A stretch of DNA of 64,000 bases from the NCBI RefSeq assembly GCF_016801865.2, contig NC_068937.1, positions 122,051,225 to 122,115,224 of the forward strand, written 5' to 3'. Position 1 is the stretch's first letter. Every line of letters begins with the position of its first letter. A program made the translations under genes and the position numbers. Below are positions 46,701-58,314 of the stretch, in pieces. The notes under the pieces were generated by a model. The model had not been told where the DNA came from and made no database searches. It saw only the letters and a list, made by a program, of their open reading frames with translations. The stretch comes from Culex pipiens pallens (Eukaryota; Arthropoda; Insecta; Diptera; Culicidae).

Positions 46701-49700
46701 CAAACAATTGACCAAGCAAAACTGAAAATTTCTTCTTTTCCATGCAGGCCGGGCATTTTCCTGCGGTTGCCGGCCAAAGTTCCGACTGTACCTGTGGTGG
46801 TGGCTTTTCCTTCTGGACATAAAGCCAGACAGAATGTACATTTCGTTCGTATGAATGCCAGGAATGTTTAGTGGACAAAGCAAACACATTCAGTTTCATT
46901 AAAAAAGGAATAATTTTAAAATAAAATTGCGTTTTGTTGGTTGTCAGCTTCATATAAATGCAAAAAAATCTAGTTGATGCAACTAGTTGCAAAATGATTA
47001 TTTTTCAGCATGAGTAAGCTATGTTGTCCCTCCTGAAGGACACAGCAAAAAAAAATCAGCGAAATATTTTATCTGATTGTTTTAACGGGTTACTGTGCCT
47101 TTTCCACATACTTTAATATTCGATTACATCGAATAAGATGTAATATTCAACCATCAGATTTTCGCAAAAAATATTTGAAATCCCAAGCACAGTTACACTT
47201 AGAATAAAGACCCCATTTCAGTTTTCTTGACGTCGTTTTCGGTAGAAGTTGACGCGATAAACTTGCCATTTTCCAAGCAACATAGTGTACCCAAATCCAT
47301 TCCAGTCCAGAGCGGGATCAGATTTTGACCTCCCCAGACACAAACTGTCAAGTCAGCCCAGGCCCGCCGCACACAAATGTGACTTTTTTCACCGACTGCA
47401 GAAATCCAGGCGCCGCCGCCTGCCAGGACGTCAGTTGCGCTGGGACGCCAGTTTGTTTACATTTACCCGTTTCGCCTACTTGGATGTACCAACACACAAC
47501 ACAACACAAATAAATGACTCCCGACGACAGTGAAAAACTAGTCCTTTTCGTGGTCTTTCAGTGGATTTTGTATGCGAGTCAGTCGGCGGATGACCGACGA
47601 CGATGACGACGACGGTGTTCTACACGGGGGGAACCGGAAGTATCGGAAGAAGGTAGCGAGGGAGAGAAGGGAGAGGGAGTCACACCAGGAAAGTAGTAAA
47701 ATGAAATATTGCCGTTTTTGTGCGGTGAGAAAGCTTTTCACCGGAGCTTTTTCCTTCGCTGCAACCGGAGGAAGTCGGTTTTAATCCCCGTGTTCAACGT
47801 GGGATTTATTTAAAAATAATTTACTGCTAATACGGGGTAAATATGAGGACGCTGTTTGTAGCGTTCAGCAGAGTTTCGTCCGTGTTTTTATAGAGGGCGA
47901 TACCAGTTGGTAAATTGCTGCTGAAAAGTTCCTAAATTGAAATACAAGCAACTACGATTTAATTAAGCAGAAAAGGTGAACAAAATAAACAAGGAATTTG
48001 AAAAAGTACCAAAAAGACTTTAAATTTTAAGGGGAAAAACTTATTAAGTTATATGTAACTCTAAAAAATTTAATGTTCAACACATTTACACACAAAAAAA
48101 TATTACGGTAATGACAAAAGTAACTTACTTTCGAATTAAAAAGTTGTTGAAATTTGCTACATTAAAAGTTTTTTTCTTGTTTTGAAAATGAAAACTTTTA
48201 CTGCTACAGTTTTTGAAAACCTCATTGCTCACTGATTTAAAAGTTTTTCCTTTTAATTCGACTGTAAAATTTCTTTCATTTTGACGTTCTCGTGTAACCG
48301 TGTACGCCTAAGTCGCAAATGTAAACAAACACTTTGGTGGGTCCGGTGGTGCTGGTGAGTGCTGGTGAGTCTAGGACGCAAAGCAAAGTCGACCGCGGCA
48401 GCAGCCAGGACTCGGATGCGGAAACCTTCGTGAGCCAAACAGCAGTAGCGGAACGCCTTCGAAGGAGGGTGGTGCAGGAGCGGGACGAGGTCGAGTGCTC
48501 GAAAAGGACAAGGCCAGCTTCCTGAAGGAACTGCAGCTGTTCCACGGCCGGAATGCGTAAGAAGGAAGCATGGGTGTTTTGGGGGGTTTGTGATTGATTT
48601 TGTTTGTTTTTGTAAGATGAGAGGTAGGAATGTGGATTCGCACCGGTTGTATTCGTTGGTGGTGGCCCGGGATTGGTGATTGAAGGTCAATTCCCGCGAG
48701 GACTGGGGCGAGATCATCGAGGAGATGGCGCTGCCGAAGCGTTGCGTGAACAACGAGATTGCGTTGAAGGAGATAAACATCCGGTTTTTGGACAAGTACG
48801 AGACAGGTGATTTTCACGGTGAGGAGAAGGATCCGACGAAGAGAAGGACGACGAAAAGCTACATAATTGGAGGTGGTCAGCGCAGATGTTGCACTCGGTA
48901 CCGGCGGTTTACAACACCGGTGAGTATTGAGAATGTGTGCAGTGGCTAGCCAACATCACTTACTTTCCTTCTCTTTCAGCAACTTCTCGCCCACAAACAC
49001 TCACCTCGCGACGGCGCAGCTTCAGCCGAATGAACCTGGACAGTAAGCCAAAAAAAAATCTGTGTCTTTCCCGAATTAGGATTACGTGCTCAAAATCGAA
49101 TTCCGTTCCGACTCATCAACTCCATGTTCCGGATGCGCTTCCAGGATCGGGAACTCCCCGTTCAGGCACTTTACTTTCCAGCCGGAAAACGTCGACCACC
49201 CTTCCCGAATCAACGGCCAACTCCTCCAAGACTATCCTGATTGAGGCCGGAAACGTGACCATCGTGTTACACTGCTGTCGCGCGTCGGAACCTTCATCCG
49301 GAACCGACCTGGGGTATTCGGAAGTGACCGGTGCCGTATGAATCGGTACAGCTTGGACTCGGATATTGGCCTACCTTGAGCAGAAGCTAGTGGAGAAGCG
49401 TACGTAACGTAACGTTAAATACAATAAAAATGTTTTTTTTTAACATACAGTTTATTTTTTTTTAAATAAATTTAAAAAACCAAGCACATTTTTCTGAAAT
49501 TATCCCTGTAGTGCTAAATGTTGTGTATTCTTGCCATAAAAGGTTTCTTTTCCAATTAAAAGTAAAATACTTTTACCAATACAACGATTTTGTTCCATAA
49601 ATGCATAGTAGTATCAAAAACTTTCCAACTTTTAAATTGAAAAGTTTGAACTTTCTACGAATATTCACCAACGCAAACTTTTAATCCAACGAACGATCTT

Positions 49701-52700
49701 TTTAAATTTAGAGTAATTTTTATTTGTGTGTAGTGATAAATAAATAATATAATATTATTCGTGTACCTATTTTTAAGATTAAAAGTCCTTATCATAACAA
49801 ACAACTTGTCGGCTTGACATTGGACGGTAAGCTAAAAAAATCAGCTATAAGTCGCATGATAAACTGGTCTCATTATTAAAATTATCAAAGCTAAACTTTT
49901 TTTTACCTGTGCTGGTGCTCAGCTGGTATTTATTTTTTATCTTTTTGTTTTATACTGATGCCACACACAACAAATATCCTTATTTTTCAACTTATTTCCC
50001 CCGAGCTCCAGTCGACCGCGGGCACGCAATAATAATTGATTCATGCCATTTGAGAGTGCAATCAGCCGTAATGATTAGGACCGCTAGGGGAGTCACCACC
50101 ACCCCCTGTTGCTTTCCGCCATTTGTTTTTTGTTTCAGCCATTCGCTCAACAATGGCGGCAGCAATTGATGCAATTTGCATTAAATTTTCATAGCTAACG
50201 GCATCAACACCGATCGTCGTCCGGCGCGGATTACGATGAGGTCGCGAAGAAGAGACCGTTTATGATTACTGACCAATCATCGCAGGACGACGACGACGCA
50301 GAATAAAAATGGTCCACCGCACACTAAATTGAGCAATTTGAGGGTGGAAAAAATAAACAAAGAAAAGTTGGCCGTCTCCTGTTTTGGGCTGTCACACTGG
50401 GCTCCCACCTCACCAAGGTCGTTAAGAAAGGTGGGATTGTGGTGGACTGTCGTAATGGCTCGCCGGTGAGTAAACAACACTGTTGAGAATAACGATTTGA
50501 GATGCTGATGATGATGATGTTAAGAGTCGTTATTTAGCTTTTTTTATATAAATTGAAATATTTTACTTTTTTTTTATTATTTACTAGGTAGGTACTTAGT
50601 CAAACTAACTTAAAAGTGCCAAACGAAAAAGTGGCCAACTTCCAGGGGTTGAGTGTACTTGGTAGGAATTGCATACACATAAAAATTACTACAAGGATTT
50701 TTTGATACCGAACTTTATAGAGTTATCTACGTGCACATGTATTGCGTGTTTGTACACGAAGGGTTTTTAGGTTAAAATTTGGGTAAGCTAGTGTGCTTGA
50801 GATCGGGCTTAGATAGAGAATTTGCAGCAAAGCTAAAAGACACATGTCGCCACCTATGAACAAATAGCGTAAACCTATGATTTTTTAAAAAAATGTGTTT
50901 TTTCCTTCACAATCAACATTTTTAAAAAACTTATGCCGGATTCGAATGAGAAAAATTATTTCCAACAATTTGGTGTACAACTTTCCAATATTTGTTTGAT
51001 TTTTCTATGAGAAAACTGTATATTTAGAAAAAGATAGTAATTTGGAGTATTTGGCAAGACAGTCTGTCAAAAATCAATAAAAATTGTTGAATATACGTTA
51101 ACACATCTGTCATCAACTATATAACTGTTTATTTCATTGATATATACGGGGAAACTCATTTTTTCGTGTTCCAAAACATGTTTTTTAAAGAAAAAGGTCA
51201 CAAATTTTTGCACGCCCAAAAAATGATGTTCATTATTTTAAAGCAAAAAATTTTTCTCGTCTTTTGCAACCAGTTTCATTAAGATTGATGCAGGGAACCA
51301 TGAGAAATAAGCGATTTTGTTCTTGAATCCAGCAGAAAGAAATACGATTTTTGGCAAGTAACCTCATTTTACCGCCACCTACATTTGAAACACAGGCGCG
51401 CTGCAAAACCTCAATAAGGATTGAATGGTGTTCGGCTTTTATGAACTCTGAGTGATTTTGATGTGCGTGTACAATTATGGGGTTTGACAATTGACCCTTA
51501 GAATACACGTTTTCAGGGATTAGGCGTATTTTTTTTCTCTAAAGCACGAGAAATAACTTTTAACAACTTTTTTGAGGCATAAAAAAAACAACTGATAGAG
51601 TAAAATTATTAAAGTTATAGTTATCGAGTTTTATTAAAGTTGCAGTAGAAGCCTGATCGAAACAAGGTCCACGCACTGCTGCTAGCTAATCAAATTAAAA
51701 TCCAGGCAAATGGTTTCAGCTACCATCTCTTTCGTCTCGAGGATGAAATTAATTTTGACTAAGACAAAGTTCAAGCTCGACGCAAACCGAAAGCCGTTTG
51801 AAGCCAAACTACCGCAGTGATATTCTGAAATTTTCTTCGGCCTCAAAAAGGCTAAAACCGAGCTCGAAGCAAATTTGCGCCAATACATTCCACGCTATTG
51901 CGCGTATTCCCGAGAAAGACTCGCGGCAAACCAGCCTCGGAACGACGCGCCGCACTTTCGGCAAATGCGCGCTGTCAAATCCCATACTGCACGTTTTGTT
52001 TTTGTTGATCTTCTTCTTCGAATCGCCTGGCATTGTTGCCAGGTATGTTTTTAATTGCACAAAAAGTGCTGAAAATCGCTGGCAACAATGTCTACGGCAC
52101 ATTCTGAAATGCCGCGCGGCGTGTACCTTTGAAAGAAACGGACAATATCGACCGCTCCAGGCTTGCCACAGGGAGATGCCCCTTCTTCGCGCTCCGGGTA
52201 TCGAAGAAATGTTTGGCATATTTGTCTTTCGACTTCTTCCCAGCCCAACTGACGTGGGGGTTAAAAGCTTCTAAATAGTCACGAAAAACTTGTTCCTTTT
52301 CCTAGGAATGTCCTTTCCTGGCGCGACCAGCTGTGGCCGCTTTTTGCTCAAATATTTGAGCGCAAACTCACGCGCACACACATTCAAAGCTAGAACAGCA
52401 GATGGAAAGCCAAAAAGTGGGGAATCAATTGAAAAGTTTCTTCGACTCCATCCTCGAAAACTATTCCCGCAGCAATTTCTGCGCTCTCTGGTCTGGTGGA
52501 CATCTCCTTGAATTCTGAAAGTTGCCTGGATTACTTGGAATTTTGGGCAAACAATAGAAATTTGCCATAATGGACGCGCGCAGCTGTCAAACAAGGTACC
52601 ATAATGGCGTCCTCGATGGCCTACCCCAAAAAGGTGGGAAGAAAACACTTCAAATTCACCTTCTGGCGTCGCACACAGAGAAAGAGATGCAAAACCAGAC

Positions 52701-55700
52701 AAGAAAGAAAAGCTTATTAGGGGAAATCCTGATTTTGCCGAAAGAACCTTTGGGTAACAAAGAAGCGCGATATCGTCGAGGAAGCGGAGGAACAAAAAAA
52801 ACCGGGGAAAATTCAAATTGCAGATGAGATTATTCCATTACAGCAGGCTGTGTGTGATTCAATATTCACGATACGATTGTGAATATGCGCGTGAGTGAGT
52901 GTGAGAGAGAGCGTTGTTGCGCTTCGTGTCATTTGAGGTTAGGATGTGTGGAGAGAGTGTTAAAAATGTTTGTATTTGTTGAATTATTTGAGGAAATTGT
53001 TAACTTAAGGACCGAATATTCTGTAATGTAAAATATTTTGCTGTATAGCTGGCATGGTTGCTTTGAATAACAGTCGACTAGCTGGTTTTTTCAAATTAAA
53101 AAAGAATATCGAGAAAGATAAAATATTGACAACCGGAAAGTATTTTTGGAGCAAAAAAATCCAAGAAACCATCGAGAGAAGGATTCAACTAGTTAGGAGA
53201 ATATCGAGACAAGACGAGCATCGAAGCATGCAATTTGGAGGGACTGAAGAAACCATCGATAGATGGAGCAACATTGAGACAACGAGTATCGACAACCAGA
53301 GAGTCAACTGCATGACGATAAAAATACCATATCTTTTGAATGAAAACAAAATTTAATATTCCAGCAATTTCTTGATTACAGCTGGCTCCGTCCAGCAACA
53401 GGCACGCGTCCCGTCCCGTTTAAACAGCCGCTACGAATGCGTACTAACAAATCGATAAATTCCTTCTGGAATGCAAACAGAAGAAGTAAAAAAACGCAAT
53501 TTTCAGTATGAAAGGAAGAAAGTTTTTTGTGTAAGTGTGTCGAATTTTATTTAAAAGAAAATCGAACAAACCAATTCAGGACGACTTTTCTCTTCATTAC
53601 CGATTCCGGCTGGTTGAACATGGGGTTTGGGTATTTTTGCATCTTCCGGAGTAGTCTGAACCCAAGCAGCATCGCGCAACATGCTAAAAACGTCTAAGTC
53701 CAATTAAGTTGCAACAAAGGAGCAACAATGTTTCAATTTGCGAAAATGTAACATCGAAACATAGCTCTTCATGAAATGGTTACCATTATCTGCTGTGGCA
53801 ACTATTTGATTTTGTTTATTTTTGCAACGTTTCGGTGACATTATTGTACCAATGTTGAAACAAAACAAAACATTTCTTCATGTTGAGCGACGAATGTTGT
53901 GAATTAGTTGCAGCAATGTTTCCTTGATAACGATTATTGTAAATATCGTTTGCCATGACATGAACGCAACTTCAGTGAAAAAATAGGAATTAGATGCAGT
54001 TCGTCCTTTTGCTGCACGCATCGAAACAAATAAAAACAAATCACAATGGAAATAAATGCTGAACGGAATGGGGTTTAATGCACTTAAACAAATTGAATAG
54101 TACAAAAAATTCCGTCCAAAAGGCAGTTGGATATAAAGTCGGCACTCTGCACACAAACGGGAAGCGTATTTAGGTGTCCCGAGCCGCCTACACGTAGCCA
54201 CTGAGCTTCCCACCGGTGGACAGCTTTGCCCATCAGTTTTGCAGATGAAACTCTTTCCCGGTTCCGACCTGGACACCAGAAGGTGGCCCACCACCAAACA
54301 CAACATCCTCCGTGGGTGCGGGAGAGCCGAAATCAGCGTCGGGCTGACGGTACACGCGCCCGGTTCCTCGCCCCACTTGCTTTTTACAAGGAGGAGGGGA
54401 ACCACGCATCAAGAACCATCCGCCATCGAGAAGTTTTATTCTCAGATGCATAAAACACACCTAATACACACAGTTCTTTTCAAGGACTCGTTAAATATTG
54501 TTATCACTCGCTAAAATATTCATCAATTACGAGAACATTTTTTCGTTTGACAGTTCTCTAGACAAAGAAAATGTTTGCAAATGTTATGTTTCCATTATGT
54601 TACCACGACGTTACACAAATTGGGATGTTCGATATGTATGTTCAACTTTGTTGCTACATATCTAAAACGTTGCTGCAACAGAAGTGAAATGTGGCAATTT
54701 GCTCAGAAAGAGATAAGCAGGGACGTACTAAGGGTGAATGATTCAGAAAGCTTTTCACATTTATTTATTTTATTATTTTTAATAGGTTTTGTCCTTTATT
54801 CTTAATAATGATTATCGGTGGGAATAAAAAGAGGACTCGCAAAACAAAAGGCAAAAACAAAATTTAAGTTTTAAGGAAGAAAGGGTTTATCCTTAAATGA
54901 AGTAATATTTTGTCGAACATAAAAATAACATAATAAAAATCATAGAACTTCGAAGGTTGGCATCATTTTGTTCGATACATTATGAAAAAGGCTATGGATT
55001 ATAAAATTTATTTAAAGTGTGTTGCCTCTCACTCAGTCGGCCTGGGTTCGATCCCAAACGGTCCCGGTGGCATTTTTCGAGACGAGATTAATCTGATCAC
55101 GCCTTCCGTCGGACGGGAACGAAAATGTTGGCCCCGGTCTAACCTAGAGGTGAGGTTGTTAGTTCAATCCAGGTGTAGGAGTCGTCTCCCTGGATCCTGT
55201 CTCGGTGGAGTCGCTGGTAGGCAGTTGGACTCACAGTCCAAAGGTCGTCAGTTCGAATCCCGGGGTGGATGAAAGCTTTTTGCCGTACTGTGCATTGAAA
55301 ATTAACAAAAATTCAGATGACTTTTGAATAAAATCAAACATCCTAAAAATTATTCTAAACGCAGAAGAAAGCATTTTCAACATATTTCAGCTGATTGCAC
55401 TTAAATTTCCATTGATTTTTTTAAGTTTTTTTGAAAAAAAAAATCTTTTTTTGCCCCCTGATTTTTCGGGTCGATTTTGAAGGGAGTGGTGACACAAACT
55501 TTTGAAAATATTTGTATAATCCTTATTGTACAGCCATTCCTCGCCAAACAGGAAGTCTTCAAATCAAAAGTGCTCCGATTGGCTCAAATTTGGAGTGGGG
55601 GTTCTTTGGCCCAAATAATTAGACCTGTATTTTTTGTACGGCGATTATGGTAAATCTATCCGAAATAGGGGTTTCCAAAAAATGACGTTTTTCGTTGATT

Positions 55701-58314
55701 TTCGCAAAAACCACATTTTTCAAAAAATCATATCTCCGGAACGGCTGAAAAAAAGGTTGTGCTTTTAAAGATAAATAAATGGAGGTCCTAGCCAGCTGAA
55801 TATTTGAAAAGGTCCTATGAAAATTTTATTTGCCGATTCCAAGGTCTCGGGACCAAAAGCCCATGTCTGAAAATATTTTTCCCTAATTCCTTGTAATATT
55901 TTAAATAACATATCCAAAAATTGCGAATATCTATTAACACGATTCGGAGATATGATTTTTTGAACATACGCTGCGCGCAAAAATGGGAAAATTACTAAAA
56001 CGGGTAAAAATCAACACTTTTCACTAAAACTGTGATAACTGATAATTTAAGCGGTGACCTTTAAATGTTTGGGTACCAAAAGTTGCGTATTTCAATAACG
56101 AAAATTTTGGTTTCCAAAAAAGTATAGGTATAGTCGCGTTTAAAAAAAATTTGGTTATTGCGAAAATCGACGGAAAACGCAATGTTTTGGACCACCCTAT
56201 TTCGGATAGGAGCACCCTAATCGCCAAACAAAAAAATACAGGTCTAATTATTTGGGTCAAAGAACCCCCACTCCAAATGTGAGCCAAATCGGAGCTTTTT
56301 GATTTGAAGACTTCCTGTTTGACGTGGAATGGCTGTATATATAAGTTCCTGGCAACAATATCTAAGGAACATTTATTAGAGAGAAGTTGACCAAATTGGG
56401 CACTATTTTGATGACACTCAGTTAACTTCTCCCCATACAGTAAATTTTTGAGTAGAAATCATGCCTTAGAGACCGCCACGACATGTGAGTTGTAGTGCAA
56501 ATGGTTTTGGTGTGGCAGTAAACCTCGTTGCTATTTAAAGAATATTTAATCAATAAACACCGAAGCTTTATTAACTAAACTTATCTTAACTCTCGTTCAC
56601 AACAATCTTTATAATTACTTGTTTGGGTATTTGCATGGGTACAAACATGAAAATGTTTAGTAGACTTGAAATTTCTGATTTTTGTTAAGAGCAAAATTAA
56701 TTAAATGGGATGCAAATTTGAATTTTGTCTTGATTCCCAATGCAAACTAATTATTAAAATTATTCAAACAACAATTTTCATACAGCTTATTTTATTAAAG
56801 ATTCCTGAATACACCCCTGTGCGTACACAGCGCCATGATGGTCGATTGGAAAAAATATTTTTAAGTCAATTTTCAGCTATTTTAACCCAATTTGTATAAT
56901 TTTTTGATACAAGATTGACATTCTGCGTAGCTAGTATTAAAGCCCAGAAAATTATCAGAAATATTAGCCAGCTTTTAAAATTTTGATACAAAAATTGCTC
57001 CAAAAAAGATAGCAAATTTTAAAAATATTCAGGGCGCATGAAAAAATCACGAGTAGAATGCAATTTTACTCGGTAAACTTGAAATGGCCAAAGAAATACA
57101 CCTTCTATACCTTTAAGAAAAACAATTTTGTTTGTTGTCGACGAAAAATGCGACTGGTTTATTTTTCCAGACTTATCCATTTTTGTTTTGTAGCGAAACC
57201 AAAGCGGAAACATATTTATTGAGAAATTAATTAGAAGTTTGTTGCGCTTGAAATCATGTTGGGTACACGTTTGATTTCAAGCAACCAAAAATTTCACCAT
57301 AATGGTAACATATTTCCAACATATTTGTTACATTGTTGCAACACCATCAATTTCTCCTACTAATATAAGCATCGCATAGGAAACATTGCCGCAACACGTT
57401 CACAACTATCTGGCTATTGTTGCCAATCGCGTTGTTGTCGTGCGCTTTTTTTGTCACCAGGAGTGTTGCGTACATGTTGCCTGAGCAATATTGGATTGTT
57501 TTGAATTAGTTGCAAATAAGGCTTGGCGACAATAAATGCTGCTTGGGGAAGCGTTTCTTTTTCTTTCAAAAAAACCTCAAATAAAAAAAAAGATGGGAGG
57601 GGAAATTAATAAAAGAAAAAGTTTTCCGTCAGTGGAGGAAAAAATCATTGAGAAATTGTACCGGTGACAGACTGTGGTTTTAAAATGTCAGATGACTCAC
57701 TTTAAACGTTGTGATGGATTTTGTTAGGCTAAATATCTGTTGGAGAATTCTCACTTATCCTAACTTGATTAATTTCTAAACCATTACGGCTATAAATGGA
57801 TCTATAATGTTTCATTTTTTGAGTATGTTTCATTCAGCGTGGGGATATTCCATCTCTTGTCAGAATACACACTAATTGAAGGTTCCATTTATAATTGTTG
57901 CACGCAAAAAAAATAAGGCATATTTGAATCACAAAACATTTTGTTGATTTGAAAATAAAGATTTTTGTTGAATCGACGCTAAACGTCAAAGCAACTTTTT
58001 CAAAACAACAAAAGATTTTTGTGGAATTGAGAAAATCATGGTTTGTTTCAACGCAAAATCGGCGTTGATTATATTCAACAATTTTTTTTGTTGAAACTAG
58101 CCTCGTACAGGCTTATTCTACAAAACATTTGCCTGCGTGTGTATACTTCAAGATTTTAATCTCAGCAAAACCAAACTGCACTTACCGGTGATCCAAAGTT
58201 GTGTCCAATTTCGTGGGCCAACGTCACGTGCGAAACGGCCGGAGGCACGTGCTTGCCATAGTTGAGCAGCGTCACGATGCCGGTGTTGAGCGACTTGAGC
58301 GATCCTCGGTAGTG
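37782..58314 (-). CDS. kuz: kuzbanian / ADAM10 metalloprotease, 3' part of the gene
   Basis: A membrane-anchored zinc protease that sheds the Notch ectodomain and other surface proteins. Minus-strand exons in order: 58186-58314, 40911-41079, 40692-40839, 40064-40631 and 37782-39770; all phases agree. The first holds the zinc site HEIGHNFG, followed across a 17.1-kb intron by SPHD and the block ARATSGDKRNNNKFSPCS, nearly identical in ADAM10 proteins. Then come the disintegrin domain (ICGNGVVEPGEQCDCG), the Cys-rich region, a membrane span (WPAVALVAVIILALL) and a 662-residue tail rich in Ser, Lys and Pro, with YETLNP and VYENLQ Tyr motifs. Such a long tail is known for fly Kuz and not for vertebrate ADAM10. 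The signal peptide, prodomain and first part of the catalytic domain lie beyond the window or in unrecognised exons. A 58-nt optional exon may lie at 39940-39997. Confidence 0.93.
39940..39997 (-). other. kuz: candidate alternative exon of kuzbanian
   Basis: Between the membrane-span exon and the tail exon, a minus-strand segment has a good acceptor (TTCTCAG before 39997) and a good donor (GTGAGT after 39940). It reads on in frame as KTRHSLRKWKDIPLD. Its length, 58 nt, is 3n+1, and the tail exon is joined in frame only if this segment is skipped. Including it would shift the tail frame. Reading on through its donor would give a short tail ending near 39806. Confidence 0.4.
41080..41484. other. 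start of the 17.1-kb kuzbanian intron
   Basis: Non-coding. The acceptor of the downstream exon is at 41080-41082 on the minus strand; no other feature was recognised. Confidence 0.6.
41485..42612. mobile_element. 1128-bp element with CACTGAAAGAAA ends, copy 1
   Basis: Begins CACTGAAAGAAA and ends TTTCTTTCAGTG; further inside, AGCAAT and CA/TG-rich motifs are also inverted. The only longer frame (88 codons, 41897-42163) resembles no transposase I know, so it appears non-autonomous. CACTG ends are seen in Chapaev-type elements, but I cannot confirm a target duplication. An apparently identical copy follows without a spacer. Confidence 0.85.
42613..43740. mobile_element. 1128-bp element with CACTGAAAGAAA ends, copy 2 (tandem)
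   Basis: Starts at the base after copy 1 ends, has the same length and, as far as I can read, the same sequence including the 88-codon frame at 43025-43291. Head-to-tail adjacency with no spacer suggests duplication by replication or recombination, or an assembly duplication, more than two independent insertions. Confidence 0.85.
43741..48087. other. kuzbanian intron DNA, no gene recognised
   Basis: Some stretches (44.2-46.1 kb and 47.2-47.8 kb) are richer in GC and open in several frames, but no frame shows domains, splice support or similarity I recognise. A short hairpin (CAGGTGTGAA with its complement, stem 10 bp) lies at about 44519-44553. Confidence 0.5.
48088..49735. mobile_element. 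putative inverted-repeat element carrying a host gene fragment
   Basis: The left end reads ACACACAAAAAAATATTAC and the right end, read inverted, ACACACAAATAAAAATTAC: about 20 bp with a few mismatches. Subterminal DNA on both sides is rich in AAAAGTTT/AAACTTTT motifs in opposite orientation. Between them lies the Bap170-like pseudogene. No transposase is seen. The ends are low in complexity, so the boundaries are provisional. Confidence 0.5.
48360..49400 (+). pseudogene. Bap170 / ARID2-like gene fragment (ARID domain), decayed
   Basis: Reads as pieces of the N-terminal ARID DNA-binding domain of the chromatin remodelling subunit Bap170 (vertebrate ARID2). The segment near 48497-48556 gives FLKELQLFHGR. 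After an intron-like gap, 48615-48680 gives HRLYSLVVARDW with an in-frame TGA. Then 48682-48810 gives NSREDWGEIIEEMALP and RFLDKYET, which match ARID2 closely. Further pieces near 48880-48910 and 48980-49030 are separated by GT-AG intron-like sequence. The stop codon and later frame breaks make it non-functional. Retained introns mean it was copied as DNA, not as a processed transcript. It lies inside the kuzbanian intron on the opposite strand. Confidence 0.6.
49736..53070. other. kuzbanian intron DNA, mostly unrecognised
   Basis: Contains a dispersed repeat copy at 50718-50815 (partner at 12158). The interval 51780-52820 is open in long frames on both strands (158, 136 and 181 codons), but the frames show no recognisable domain and overlap antisense. 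The remainder is AT-rich. Confidence 0.45.
50718..50815 (+). repeat. dispersed repeat, copy 2 (partner at 12158)
   Basis: Same ordered blocks as 12158-12260 (AGAGTTATCTACGTGC, ATGTATTGCGTGT, GTACACGAA, GCTAGTGTGC), with small differences. Confidence 0.6.
53071..53310. mobile_element. MITE of the CAGTCGACTCTCTGG family, copy 3
   Basis: Ends CAGTCGACTAGCTGG and ACAACCAGAGAGTCAACTG, 240 bp; inner blocks (GAGGGACTGAAG-like, AGCAACATTGAG, TATCGACAACC) match copies 1 and 2. More diverged than copy 2. Confidence 0.75.
55015..55275 (+). mobile_element. tRNA-derived SINE
   Basis: Has RNA polymerase III box-B-like GGTTCGATCCC (55046-55056) and a second GTTCGAATCCC near 55251 within GGTCGTCAGTTCGAATCCCG. 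The layout CTCAGTCGGCCTGGGTTCGA, then GTCCCGGTGGCATTTTT, is typical of mosquito tRNA-derived SINEs. The last 70 bases fold poorly as a tRNA (the T-stem does not pair), so it is not a functional tRNA gene. Confidence 0.65.
55529..56337. mobile_element. 809-bp foldback/MITE with long inverted ends
   Basis: The left arm (TACAGCCATTCC, AAACAGGAAGTCTTCAAATC, TTGGAGTGGGGGTTCTTTG, AATAATTAGACCTGTATTTT) recurs inverted at the right over at least 130 bp with about 90 percent identity. No coding capacity. Confidence 0.85.
57548..58185. other. kuzbanian intron DNA next to the zinc-site exon
   Basis: AT-rich; no gene. The intron's minus-strand donor GTAAG is at 58181-58185. Confidence 0.6.

Larger units (their letters stand above)
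53661..57547. mobile_element. putative 3.9-kb inverted-repeat element or composite (CCCAAGCAGC ends)
   Basis: CCCAAGCAGCAT at 53661 and its inverted form ATGCTGCTTGGG ending at 57547 bound a region whose outer parts share many GTTGCAACA / AACATTGTTGC motifs (53700-53960, 54540-54690, 57290-57550). Inside are a SINE and a foldback element. It may be one element invaded by others, or two related MITEs. No transposase was found. Confidence 0.5.

Noticed and set aside
51798..52816. Frames of 158, 136 and 181 codons on opposite strands in the kuz intron
   Set aside because: Mutually overlapping, no recognisable domain, no paired splice sites or promoter; reported only as unexplained open sequence.
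54233..54460. GC-rich overlapping frames as a captured coding exon
   Set aside because: Open on both strands, no recognised domain or clear splice borders; left as a point to test within the 53661-57547 element.
55211..55270. tRNA gene-like sequence with an anticodon-arm-like hairpin
   Set aside because: The T-stem and acceptor stem do not pair; it is part of a SINE.
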